From Alphaproteobacteria bacterium (GTDB lineage: Bacteria > Pseudomonadota > Alphaproteobacteria > GCA-2731375), in NCBI GenBank assembly GCA_029936195.1, contig JAPYUH010000013.1, positions 1 to 42,811 of the forward strand: a stretch of 42,811 nucleotides of DNA. Reading direction: 5' to 3'. Positions 34,864-42,811 of the stretch are shown in pieces; position 1 is the first letter of the stretch; every line of letters begins with the position of its first letter. The position numbers and the translations under genes are program-made. Under the pieces are notes generated by a model. It had not been told where the DNA came from and searched no databases. It saw only the letters and a list, made by a program, of their open reading frames with translations.

Positions 34864-36816
34864 TTACGCACTGCCGCCATCGGTGGAGGGGGGCATGTCC
34901 AGGGTCGGGTTCTCGTCAAAGAAGCCGTCCGCCATCAGGGCAAAGCCGCACTTCACAACCGGCTGTATGGGGAAATCCTCCAACCGGGGCAGATGCATGA
35001 TGCCAAAGGTGTGCCAAAGCACCAGATCGGCGTTCTCGATATTCCGGTCCGCCTCGGTCCAGGCCCCGACGCCGTCTTCGCCGGTGCTTTGGTTCACATA
35101 GGCCCCCGCCGGATAGCGTTCATCGGCGGTGTAGGGCGTGGCCCAGATCTGATGCTTGGTAAAGGCCGCCCGCTTGGCCAGCTGGGTGTCCCCGTGGTGG
35201 AAGGGCCGCACCATGCTGGGCGCCACCAGTTTGTAGGCGGTGGGACCACCCATGCGGTTCTGGCGGTTGGGATTGGTGATTTTCCAATAGCGCTCGGTCT
35301 CTGCGTTGCGGTTGCGGCGGGCGGCCTTTTCCGATCTCAACACCGCTTGGTCGGCATGGAAGGCGTTGCCCCAGGGATTGCCCTCGCCCCTTTCATCCTG
35401 GATCACGTTGACTTCGACCAGATTGTTGCCGACGCCGTCTATAGCCGTGTCCAGACGGGCGCAGAACAGATGCAGGTGGTTTTGCGCCACGACACCGGGG
35501 GCGACGTGGGTGCCGTAATTGTCCTTGGAAACGTCGTTATAGCCGGCGGTGTTCATAAGACCCGTCAGCTTCACCTCCAATTCGATGGTGCCATCCAGGT
35601 AAAGGTTCCAGAAGAAGCCGTATTCGTAGTTGCCCACCGTCGCGACGGAGGAGATCACCAGACGGCGGGAGCGCCGGGTCTCCACCGCCATGGTCATCAG
35701 ATCGGTATGTTTCCACAGCATGCCGTCGTCTTCCTCGTGCATGCAGATGGCATTTTCGATCACCACCGGGGCGCCGGCGGTATTGTTCACCACGCCGTCG
35801 AAATAGTGGATATGGCCGCGGCAGTCGCAGCCGATGGTCAATGAATTGGCCAACCGTCCAATGCCGTATTCACCCACGTCAAAGGCATTCTTGCGGAAAT
35901 GCCCGAAACTGGGATCGCCGTAGGGCACGACCATCTCCGCCACCGAGGCGCGTTGCAGCAGCGGCCGCACCCGGCCCCTGTCGTTGAAGGCCAGATCGTT
36001 CAGAACCAATCCTTCGCGGGCATTGAACTCCACATGAAACTGCCAATTCAGCCAATGTACCTTGTTGCCGGCAACGGTAAAGCTGGGGCCGTCAGGCTGG
36101 GTGATGGCGATGGCCTTCAGATCATCCCGGGTCATGGCCGCGATGCGGTCATGGCGGATGGCGTAGTTCCGCTCCTCCGCCGGGACCTCCACCATCGTAC
36201 GGTCCAGAACTTCCAGCACCTTGCCCTGATTCAGATCGTAGATGACATTCAAACCCTCGACGGGATGGGCATAGCCATTGTCGAAGGGACCGTTGCGGTT
36301 ATAGACAAAGCAATGGACGATGCGGTGGCCATCCTCGCCATCCAATCCAAAGTTGCCGGCGGAGAACGGATCGACCTGAACATTGCTCAAATCCGTGAAG
36401 CCCCGCCTGGCCATGGCGGCGATGAAGTCCTGGTCCTGCACGACGCTTTCCACGCAGCCGATGATATCGTCCAGTACCACCGCCGTACGGGCATGGGGAA
36501 TAATCGTGGCGTCGATCAAAATTCCGGCGTCCAGATCCACCAGGCATTCCCGGACCGTGCCTGAATGCGTGTCGTAGATGCAGACGAAGGCCCGGCGCGG
36601 CAGCCGGCCCGCGCCGTCCCACTGCCGCACCGCATCCCTGTCCGGGTAGCGCAGCTCTATGGTTTCGAATTTGGTGGCGTCGTTAAATTCATCCGCCCGA
36701 CGAACGATGGCGGCGGCGGCGCTGATCTCATCAACCGACAATGGGTCCAGCGGGTGGTAGGCTACCATCCCGTTCCCAATTCCACCCCCAATCACGCCCT
36801 TGGTCATAACATTCAT
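34864..36816 (-). CDS. Copper-containing primary amine oxidase
   Basis: This 650-residue enzyme oxidises primary amines to aldehydes with release of ammonia and peroxide. The topaquinone precursor tyrosine lies in ATVGNYEYGFFW (consensus N-Y-D/E), and the catalytic base region is FDVGEYGIGRLANSL. Two copper histidines are in NHLHLFCARLD and the third in WHTFGIMHLPRLEDFPIQP. No signal peptide is apparent, so it is probably cytoplasmic, as in Arthrobacter-type enzymes. The ribosome site GGAG precedes the ATG at 36816. It is co-operonic with the GST-like gene and divergent from an ADC-family gene. Confidence 0.94.
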   Translation of the reverse strand: MNVMTKGVIGGGIGNGMVAYHPLDPLSVDEISAAAAIVRRADEFNDATKFETIELRYPDRDAVRQWDGAGRLPRRAFVCIYDTHSGTVRECLVDLDAGILIDATIIPHARTAVVLDDIIGCVESVVQDQDFIAAMARRGFTDLSNVQVDPFSAGNFGLDGEDGHRIVHCFVYNRNGPFDNGYAHPVEGLNVIYDLNQGKVLEVLDRTMVEVPAEERNYAIRHDRIAAMTRDDLKAIAITQPDGPSFTVAGNKVHWLNWQFHVEFNAREGLVLNDLAFNDRGRVRPLLQRASVAEMVVPYGDPSFGHFRKNAFDVGEYGIGRLANSLTIGCDCRGHIHYFDGVVNNTAGAPVVIENAICMHEEDDGMLWKHTDLMTMAVETRRSRRLVISSVATVGNYEYGFFWNLYLDGTIELEVKLTGLMNTAGYNDVSKDNYGTHVAPGVVAQNHLHLFCARLDTAIDGVGNNLVEVNVIQDERGEGNPWGNAFHADQAVLRSEKAARRNRNAETERYWKITNPNRQNRMGGPTAYKLVAPSMVRPFHHGDTQLAKRAAFTKHQIWATPYTADERYPAGAYVNQSTGEDGVGAWTEADRNIENADLVLWHTFGIMHLPRLEDFPIQPVVKCGFALMADGFFDENPTLDMPPSTDGGSA

Positions 36817-36926
36817 GGTTCCGACTCCGATCTTGCTTCACGCGCACCGAATGGTAACCGGCAAGGCACTTGACGCCAACCCGATCCGAACCGACCATGG
36901 CTGAAAATTAGGGAGAGGAAACAAAA

Positions 36927-37742
36927 ATGGCCTTTGTCAAAACGGCGGACGAAGTGAAACAAATTTCGGCGGTGTTGCAGGCACCCCGTTTCACCAATGC
37001 CCAGCGTGGTTATTTGACCTTTCGCTCCGACCCGGATTTCATCGCCGAGGTTTTGCCCCCCAGCCTGGAACCAGGCGCCGAACCATTGATCACGGTCACG
37101 GTCGGTGAATTTGGCTCCAACTGCGTGGGCGATTTCCTGGGCGCCACGATTTCCCTTGCCGCCCGCCACGGCCAGACCGATGGGGCCACGGACGGCGCCA
37201 CGGATGGCGCTTATGTACTGACTATGTTCATGAGCACGGATCACGCCATCATCTTCGGCCGCGACCTGTTCGGCGAGCCCAAGAAGCATGCCGAGATATC
37301 CCTGAACATGATCGGCAACCAGTTTCGCGGCACGGTCGACCGCCTCGGCGTGCGTCTGGTCGATCTATCCATCAGCCTGGGCGATGACAGCGGACCGGCG
37401 CGGAGCCAAGCCAACAGCTTCAACATCAAGGCCCAGCCCGCCGCCAACGGCATCGGCCTGGAAGCCGACGCCGTCATCACCCTGGCGGCATTCACCAACG
37501 ATCTCAGCGTCAACCGGGCGGGCCAGGGCACGCTTATTTTGGGCGGCGGCATCCACGATCCACTGACCGACATCCCCATCAACGAGATCGTCGCCGCGGG
37601 CTACGTGGAAGGCGATTTGAGCGCCTCCGTGAGCGTCATCGACACGATCCCCGCGGAAGTGTTCCTGCCCTACGCCTACGGCCGCCTGGATCATTGGCCG
37701 GCCCTGGATACCTCCGCCCGGAAGGCCGATGCCGCCGAGTAA
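36927..37742 (+). CDS. Acetoacetate decarboxylase (ADC) family protein
   Basis: The start at 36927 has GGAGAGGAAAC upstream. The 271-residue protein has the ADC fold signature around FGRDLFGEPKKHAEI; the PKK lysine pair corresponds to the Schiff-base lysine of acetoacetate decarboxylase. Many family members are not true decarboxylases but aldolase/dehydratase-like or hydratases. It is divergent from the amine oxidase operon across a 110-bp gap, suggesting joint control. A short 12-nt tandem repeat inserts TDGATDGATDGA near residue 85. Confidence 0.85.
   Translation: MAFVKTADEVKQISAVLQAPRFTNAQRGYLTFRSDPDFIAEVLPPSLEPGAEPLITVTVGEFGSNCVGDFLGATISLAARHGQTDGATDGATDGAYVLTMFMSTDHAIIFGRDLFGEPKKHAEISLNMIGNQFRGTVDRLGVRLVDLSISLGDDSGPARSQANSFNIKAQPAANGIGLEADAVITLAAFTNDLSVNRAGQGTLILGGGIHDPLTDIPINEIVAAGYVEGDLSASVSVIDTIPAEVFLPYAYGRLDHWPALDTSARKADAAE
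37179..37211 (+). repeat. 12-nt in-frame tandem repeat within ADC-family gene
   Basis: Nearly three copies of GA(T/C)GG(G/C)GCCACG encode DGAT-DGAT-DGA. It is a microsatellite-like expansion in a likely surface loop just before the strand YVLTMFMS. Confidence 0.75.
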
Positions 37743-37767
37743 CTGCTGATCATGGTGTAATGATACA

Positions 37768-37794
37768 AAAAGCGCCGCGAATATGATGCGGCGA
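37768..37794 (-). terminator. Rho-independent terminator of the response-regulator operon
   Basis: Read on the minus strand, CGCCGC-N9-GCGGCG is followed by C and five T residues, 92 bp downstream of the CheY-like gene stop. On the plus strand there is no T-run, so it serves the minus-strand transcript. Confidence 0.65.
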
Positions 37795-37885
37795 TACGCA
37801 AAACCCATCGAATTCTGATCTCAGGAAATTTCCGCCGGGAACTTGACCGCTATATCTTTCGGCGCGGTATTTAAACCGGTTCGGT

Positions 37886-38275
37886 TCAAACCTTGTCCAA
37901 CACTGCCATCAGCTTTTCCTCGAATTGCCGAGGTGAATACGGTTTGCGAATATAGGCGCTGACAGACAACTCCCCTGCCGCCTTGACGGCATCCACGTCT
38001 GTATTGCCCGCAACCATTATGAACGGCATGTCGGGATCGATCGCGCGGACCTTTTGCAACAGCTCCAGACCGGTCATGCCGGGCATGTGCCAGTCGCAGA
38101 TGATAAGGTCGATCCGGTCACCGGAGAACTCAAGAAACTCCTGGGCTTCGCGGCCATCGGCTGCCGCATGGACTTGATGCACCCCTAGCCGGGTTAGAAA
38201 CAACAATGTGAGTTCCCTGGCATGGGATGTGTCATCCACCACCAAGACCCTCAAATCTTTCATTGCTATTGGCAT
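37886..38275 (-). CDS. CheY-like single-domain response regulator
   Basis: This 129-residue receiver domain has the acidic pair in VLVVDDTSHAREL, the phosphoacceptor aspartate in LIICDWHMPGMTG, threonine/alanine switch region MVAGNTD and conserved lysine in YIRKPY. No output domain is present, so it acts by protein contact, as CheY does. Met5 is an alternative start. It lies 48 bp after the Hpt region of the hybrid kinase, its likely phosphodonor. Confidence 0.93.
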   Translation of the reverse strand: MPIAMKDLRVLVVDDTSHARELTLLFLTRLGVHQVHAAADGREAQEFLEFSGDRIDLIICDWHMPGMTGLELLQKVRAIDPDMPFIMVAGNTDVDAVKAAGELSVSAYIRKPYSPRQFEEKLMAVLDKV

Positions 38276-38323
38276 TCAGCTAGCCCGGTTTCATCTGAAT
38301 AAAGGCCACGGCGTTCATGCTCC

Positions 38324-38776
38324 TTATTGCACGCCATATCGTTTATCAAGCGCATTGATGGCCTTGGTCATGGCATCGTCGATATTCGGCGCCATTTCGA
38401 ACGCAATTGCCCCGTGCCCTTCGCCACAGGCAGCCTCCAAATCGGCGGCAACGGCTTGAACCTGAGACATGCCCAGGCTTCCACTGGTGCTTTTCATGAC
38501 ATGCGCCAGTTCTCCAACCTCATCCAACGCACCATTTTCCACCGCAATTTTCAGGCTTTGAAGACATTCCCGGGCGCCTTGGACCTGAGCGTCGATTAAC
38601 TCCCTGAACTGGTCAGCCGGCAGAAAATCCTCCCAATCGTCCAGAACCTTGCCATCCAGGATTGGGTCCTTGTCCTCTTCAGCCCTGGATTCGCCGGCAT
38701 CAATATTTTCCCCATTCCGGCTCCGGCCTTCATGGTGCGGTGGGCCGGGCGGAGTTGGTCTTTTCGCACGCCCCAT
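38324..38776 (-). pseudogene. Hpt domain, displaced frame of the hybrid kinase gene
   Basis: The C-terminal ~100 residues form a histidine phosphotransfer domain, with the phosphorylatable histidine in GELAHVMKSTSGSLGM. The N-terminal ~50 residues (PPGPPHHEGRSRNGE and following acidic stretch) read like a linker. The ATG at 38776 has no ribosome site and overlaps the receiver ORF by 181 nt. Adding one G to the GGGG run near 38774 joins this frame to the receiver as INKWGRAKRPTPPG. It is therefore probably the third module of one HK-REC-Hpt protein. Confidence 0.75.
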
Positions 38777-39165
38777 TTGTTTATCGCGGCAATTAATTTG
38801 TTCCGGTCCAGTGGTTTGGAGACATAGTCGCTCATGCCCGCTGCAAGAAATCTTTCCCTGTCACCCTTCATGGCATTGGCCGTCAACGCAATGATCGGTA
38901 TCTGTCCCCGGTCACCTTGCATGCCGCGGATCAGCCTGGTCGCCTCAAGGCCGGACATCACGGGCATATTTACGTCCATCAAAATCAAATCAAACGGCAT
39001 GGTTTCAACGGCCTTGATAGCCTCGACGCCGTTGCAGGCAATATCGGTACGATGTCCGATTTTCTCCAACGTCCTGGTAGCCAGCAGCTGATTTACATGA
39101 TTGTCCTCCACGATCAGAATTTTCAGCCGGGGCATGGTGTCAACTTCATGCTGCGTCAGGGTCAA
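38596..39165 (-). pseudogene. Receiver (REC) domain segment of the broken hybrid kinase
   Basis: The real domain runs from PRLKILIVEDNHVNQLLATR to about AINKWG, with phosphoacceptor aspartate in LILMDVNMPVMSGLEATR and lysine in YVSKPLDRNKL. This is the typical receiver of hybrid kinases. The last ~60 residues of the track ORF (VRKDQLRPAHRTM onward) are out-of-frame Hpt-linker sequence. Upstream it is in the same frame as the kinase and separated from it only by a TAG at 39226-39228. Independent translation from an internal ATG cannot be excluded, but no ribosome site is seen. Confidence 0.78.
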
Positions 39166-39225
39166 GGCCGGGGAATGATCAGATGAATTAATTGCCTTTG
39201 ATTGCCTGCCAAACCGGCCTGTAAA

Positions 39226-41073
39226 CTAAACGGTTGTGCCTTCGCCGACGGCGCTGTGCATGCCAAACTCGCCGTCAATCATTTCCACGAGTTGTTTGCA
39301 AATTGCCAGCCCCAATCCAGTACCGCCAAAGTCGCGCGTGGTTGACGCGTCCGCCTGAATGAATTTCTCAAACAACTTGGGTTGAATATCTTCGGGTATT
39401 CCAATGCCAGTGTCGGTGACTTGAAAGCGCAACCGCACGCCCCCGTCATCGCCCCCATCATCGTCGATGTCATTGCAATCTTGCATTTCAACCGAAATTC
39501 GGACCGAACCATCATCGGTGAATTTCAGTGCGTTCCCTGTCAGGTTGAGCAGTATTTGGCGCAGCCGGCCAGGGTCACCGTTGACGATGGCAGGTACGTC
39601 GGATCCGATGGTGACTTCGAAATGCAGGCTTTTGGCCGATATCTGGGGACTTAATAGATCCGCGACGCTTTGTACGGCGTGGGAAAGTTCGAAATCGACG
39701 AGTTCAAGTTCCAGCTTCCCGGCTTCCAGTTTCGAGAAATCCAGGATGTCATTGATGATCGTGGTGAGGCAATCGGCCGAATTCTTTATAGCATCAACAT
39801 ATTGAGCTTGATCTTTGTTCAAGTCTGTTTCGCGTAACAGGTTTGACAAACCAAGAACACCATTCATGGGCGTTCTGATCTCGTGACTCATTGAAGCCAA
39901 AAATTGTGATTTGCTCTCGCTGGCGGCGTCCGCCGCTGCCTTGGCTTCCGATAGCATCATTTCGTTCTGTTTGAGACTGGTGATGTCCAGATAGGTTAGC
40001 ATCCGTCCACCATCCGGCATGACCGTGCACTGGATCAGCAGCACCACGCCATCGGCTTGCTCCAGCTCTGTTGGTGGAAATCCGCCGGCCTGCATCGGTA
40101 ATTCGCGGGTCTCCAGCCAATTATCCCAATCTTCGTCGGTGACATTGTAGATACCCTTGTAACGATTGATTTCCATCAAGTCCCGGCTCGGCCGGCCGGG
40201 CACCAGTATCTCGGAGGGTATGCCCCAAATGTTACGATAGGCGCGATTGGCCGATCGGATATTCAAATCCGAATCCAAAAGCAATATGCCGTAATCAATG
40301 GCGTCCATCACGGCAATCAGTTCCGCCGAAATGGCATCTTTTACTTTTAGCTGAATTTCAGCTTCCCGTTTGGATTGATCCGCCTGTTGCGCCTGTTTCA
40401 AAAGCTCGGTCTTGGCGCGGTTGGCGGCCTCTGCATCCTCCTTCGCCAAGCTGATCCGTCGAATGGATGATTCGTAAAGTCCAATGTAGGTAAGCGCAAT
40501 TGCGGTGACATATCCGGCGGCGCAGACCAATAGAATTAATGTGATCCCGCCCGTTTCACCGTCACCAAAGGCGCTTGGAAATTCATGGCCGGAGAGATAA
40601 AGGCCCCCCAGGATCACGAAGCCCAAGGCATAGCTCAAAAAACCAATCAGGCGATAAATGCCGTCGACGAAGAACATGGCAACGATTGGCACCGTCAGCG
40701 TCCACGACAGGCCAGGAGATTGAACGCCACCGTAGTGGTAGGAGGCGAAAAAGATCAGGCCGACGAAATGCAAAAGCGAGCCCAAGCCGACTTCGCGTTT
40801 GGCTTTGGTCCAACGCTGCAGGAAAGGGAACATCAAGAAAAGAAGAACGCCGATCAGCAAGGTCCAGGCGGCCGAGCTGGGATATTGTGCGATCAGCGAC
40901 AATGCAATGATGGCACCGAAGGGCGGACCGCAGGCATGGCTGGTAACAAAGGCGCGCAGCCGAAGATGCTCCTCCTCGCTCTCCCTCAGTTCTTCCGGGA
41001 TAAACCAATCCAGAAGATTGAAGAAGTACCGAGCGGTCACGCCGTTAAACCTCATCTTGCGGCCCAATCGCAA
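39226..41073 (-). CDS. Membrane hybrid sensor histidine kinase, ended early by amber codon
   Basis: The protein has a membrane sensor of about six helices (residues ~35-205), a coiled stretch (LAKEDAEAANRAKTELLKQA) and a PAS-like domain (~245-370, with DYGILLLDSDLNIRSANRAY). The HisKA phosphorylation site is SMSHEIRTPMNG, and an HATPase domain follows (NLTGNALKF, DTGIGIPED, GGTGLGLAI). It stops at GEGTTV followed by TAG, exactly where hybrid kinases have a tryptophan (G-T-x-W-F). The following codons read FTGRF and continue in frame into the receiver. The 615-residue product keeps a near-complete catalytic core and might still work as a kinase. Met7 is an alternative start. Confidence 0.88.
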   Translation of the reverse strand: MRLGRKMRFNGVTARYFFNLLDWFIPEELRESEEEHLRLRAFVTSHACGPPFGAIIALSLIAQYPSSAAWTLLIGVLLFLMFPFLQRWTKAKREVGLGSLLHFVGLIFFASYHYGGVQSPGLSWTLTVPIVAMFFVDGIYRLIGFLSYALGFVILGGLYLSGHEFPSAFGDGETGGITLILLVCAAGYVTAIALTYIGLYESSIRRISLAKEDAEAANRAKTELLKQAQQADQSKREAEIQLKVKDAISAELIAVMDAIDYGILLLDSDLNIRSANRAYRNIWGIPSEILVPGRPSRDLMEINRYKGIYNVTDEDWDNWLETRELPMQAGGFPPTELEQADGVVLLIQCTVMPDGGRMLTYLDITSLKQNEMMLSEAKAAADAASESKSQFLASMSHEIRTPMNGVLGLSNLLRETDLNKDQAQYVDAIKNSADCLTTIINDILDFSKLEAGKLELELVDFELSHAVQSVADLLSPQISAKSLHFEVTIGSDVPAIVNGDPGRLRQILLNLTGNALKFTDDGSVRISVEMQDCNDIDDDGGDDGGVRLRFQVTDTGIGIPEDIQPKLFEKFIQADASTTRDFGGTGLGLAICKQLVEMIDGEFGMHSAVGEGTTV

Positions 41074-41353
41074 TTGTAAATATCTGAGTCAGAACTAAAA
41101 CTGCCATGGAAATATTCATAAAACATTACGGGGTTCGCACGGCGGCGGCCCGACGCCTTGGCCAGAAGACGCGGGGATGCCTTCACGTTCGGCATCCATG
41201 TCCAATCCGCGGCTTCAAAGAGAAACCGTCGGCTGGGTCGTGGGAGCAAAATAGCGTGGAAAATTTCATCCAGCCCCGTCGGCTAGATGAACGCGGGAAG
41301 ATCCAAGAGATTAGTTGCCCGCGTCCTCGGGCAGGGCCTTGGCGCGGAACAGC
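41074..41353. other. Intergenic region upstream of the hybrid kinase
   Basis: This 280-bp stretch lies between the kinase start and the end of the FAD oxidoreductase, both on the minus strand. The small ORFs crossing it have no family resemblance. It presumably carries the kinase promoter; its part next to the start is AT-rich. No clear terminator was recognised. Confidence 0.4.
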
Positions 41354-42679
41354 TTACGCCGCGCGCGCGCGATCCACGTAATCACGCAGGGCGTAATAGG
41401 ACGACACGATGGGCAGAAACCAGGCGTGGCCCGTATAAAACGGCCGGCTGTTGAAGGGCAACTCATCAAAGGGACAGGGGCGGTTCGCCTTGCCCAGGAT
41501 CTTCAGCGCCGTCTGGGTCCCCAGATAGGTCATCATGGCGACGCCGGCGCCATTACAGCCCGCCATGTAATGGACACCGTCGTGGCGGCCCATGTGGGGC
41601 AGGAAGTCAAAGGTGAAGGCAATGCCCCCAGTCCAGGCGTGAGAGATTTTGATGCCGTCCAATTGCGGAAACACATCCAGCATCTGGCGGTACAGAATGC
41701 CGGCCCGGTCGGCCGGATCACCGGGCGCCAGACGGGCCCGGCCGCCGAACAGCACCCTTCGGCCGTCGGGCGAGAGGCGGTAATAGTTCAGCACCCGTTT
41801 TGAATCCGCCATGGTGCGGTTGTTGGGGATCAGGGCCCGCATCTCGTCCTCCCCGCGCTCTTCCGTGGCGATGATATAGCTGGCCGCCTGGATCAGACGT
41901 CGGCGCAGCCAGGGGGTTTTCTTGCCGGTGTAGCCATTGGTGCCCAGCACCACCTCGCGCGCCTGGATCACGCGGCGGGAAGTGGCGACCAGATATCCAT
42001 CGCCCTCGCGGCTGATACCTTGCATGGGCGTTTGCGCGCACAAGGTGACGCCGTTGTCCTGGCAGCGCCGCAGCAACGCCATGTTCAACATGGCCGGATG
42101 TACGCTGCCCGAGCCTTCGATGGTCATGCCGCCGAAATAGAAATCCGTGGCGATCTCGCGCCGTTGTTCGGACCGGGACAACAACGCCGCGCCGTAGTCA
42201 CCCGCGGCGTTCAAATGCTCCACCTTGGCCGCCATGACATCCAGGTGCGCCGGCGTATAGGCGCCGACGAAGCGGCCACAACGGATATAGCGGCAGTCCA
42301 GCTTTTCCCGCTGAATCATGGTCTCCAGATTAGCCATGGACTCGGCGCCGCCCGCGAGGAGTTCCAGCATCTTCTCCTTGCCCAAGGCCCGCTCCACCGG
42401 CGAGACGCCCCCCGCGGCCGGCCCCTTGCCCACATTAGTGCCGCTGACCCCGCCGCCATTGCGCGATGATGCGCCATGGCCAAAATCCTCCGCTTCCAGG
42501 ACCACCACATCCATGCCGTTGCGGGCCAGCTCCAACGCCGTGGACAGACCTGCATAACCGCCGCCGACCACCACCACATCCGCCCGGTCGGGCACGGGAT
42601 CGTTAATGGGGCGGGGCGGGGCGGCTTCCCACCAGAACGGGTCGGTTTTGAAATCTTCGCTAAACGGTACCCCGGACAT
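41354..42679 (-). CDS. FAD-dependent oxidoreductase (DAO/glycine oxidase-like, PuuB type)
   Basis: The start MSGVPFSEDFKTDPFWW at 42679 is chosen for its GAGGGAG ribosome site; the track adds 20 residues upstream. The 441-residue protein has the FAD-binding loop VVVVGGGYAGLSTALELARNG followed by VVLEAEDFGHGASSRNGGG, typical of the DAO family with gamma-glutamylputrescine-oxidase-like N-terminus (DPFWWE). C-terminal motifs ISHAWTGGIAFTFDFLPHMG and CNGAGVAMMTYLGTQTA fit. It probably oxidises a primary or secondary amine or amino acid. An amine oxidase gene nearby fits amine catabolism, but co-regulation is not shown. Confidence 0.9.
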   Translation of the reverse strand: MSGVPFSEDFKTDPFWWEAAPPRPINDPVPDRADVVVVGGGYAGLSTALELARNGMDVVVLEAEDFGHGASSRNGGGVSGTNVGKGPAAGGVSPVERALGKEKMLELLAGGAESMANLETMIQREKLDCRYIRCGRFVGAYTPAHLDVMAAKVEHLNAAGDYGAALLSRSEQRREIATDFYFGGMTIEGSGSVHPAMLNMALLRRCQDNGVTLCAQTPMQGISREGDGYLVATSRRVIQAREVVLGTNGYTGKKTPWLRRRLIQAASYIIATEERGEDEMRALIPNNRTMADSKRVLNYYRLSPDGRRVLFGGRARLAPGDPADRAGILYRQMLDVFPQLDGIKISHAWTGGIAFTFDFLPHMGRHDGVHYMAGCNGAGVAMMTYLGTQTALKILGKANRPCPFDELPFNSRPFYTGHAWFLPIVSSYYALRDYVDRARAA

Positions 42680-42811
42680 GAACACGGACTCCCTCTTTGG
42701 GCTCTCGAAACATCCGCTGCAGATAGGTTGACGCTTCATTTATAACAACCCGCCATGCGGCCTCTTTGTTGCACCAGAGCAACGACGGCGTCAATGGCCG
42801 GCGGCGCCACT

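Noticed and set aside
34483-35844. 453-residue plus-strand ORF
   Set aside because: Antisense shadow of the GST-like and amine oxidase genes; low-complexity Gly/His composition.
38596-38776. Genuine 181-nt gene overlap between receiver and Hpt genes
   Set aside because: The overlapping part of the receiver ORF has no domain content and the Hpt start lacks a ribosome site; a one-base frameshift in a fused gene explains it better.
41106-41381. 91-residue plus-strand ORF in the gap before the hybrid kinase
   Set aside because: No recognisable motif, no convincing ribosome site, and it overlaps the 3' end of the FAD oxidoreductase.

Overview
The window looks like a chromosomal segment of a GC-rich alphaproteobacterium, most likely Rhodospirillales-like. 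This rests on gene content: a class III cyclase/TolB-like/TPR protein, long GlnD, MurJ, TrpS and MutS of proteobacterial type, an FMN riboswitch ahead of a RibH2-type lumazine synthase, and many SDR, LLM, CoA-transferase and GST-like genes. No rRNA, tRNA, CRISPR array, insertion sequence or phage gene was seen. All identifications come from reading motifs; no search was run.

Layout. (1) 1-3.3 kb: a GST-like gene running off the left edge, a class III cyclase/TPR protein and a tiny ParB-like protein. (2) 3.3-12.1 kb, the most distinctive part: a tight minus-strand operon LLM oxidoreductase - npdG - cofE - cofD - cofC - fbiC. It encodes nearly the whole cofactor F420 pathway plus the F420:NADP oxidoreductase. 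It is divergent from a plus-strand operon of a second LLM-family (probably F420-dependent) oxidoreductase, a RidA-like protein and an SDR. Cofactor supply, recycling and probable users therefore sit together around a 115-bp shared promoter region. (3) 12.1-16.7 kb: two EamA exporters (one frameshifted), a small unknown protein, a SAM methyltransferase and a TauD-type dioxygenase with an internal stop. (4) 16.8-33.4 kb: a housekeeping backbone mutS ... glnD - murJ ... trpS, interrupted by accessory genes. These are an orphan secretin N-domain protein, an FMN riboswitch with a damaged ribH2, a CopD-like/three tandem SDR/NUDIX operon, a fourth SDR, and a CaiB-type CoA-transferase with a sterol-desaturase-like hydroxylase. 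(5) 33.4-37.7 kb: a heme-copper-oxidase-like four-helix protein, a GST-like protein co-operonic with a copper amine oxidase, and a divergent acetoacetate-decarboxylase-family gene. (6) 37.8-42.8 kb: a CheY-like regulator, a hybrid histidine kinase (HK-REC-Hpt) broken by an amber codon and a frameshift, and a DAO-type FAD oxidoreductase.

Two themes stand out. First, an F420 biosynthesis and use module in what appears to be a Gram-negative host, without the FbiB-type reductase domain of actinobacteria. Second, an unusual density of broken genes: a 1-nt frameshift in an EamA gene, a TAA in tauD, a frameshift plus TAG in ribH2, and a TAG plus frameshift in the hybrid kinase. Each repairs cleanly with one base per lesion. 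This means either recent gene decay or consensus errors in the sequence, and only raw reads or relatives can decide.
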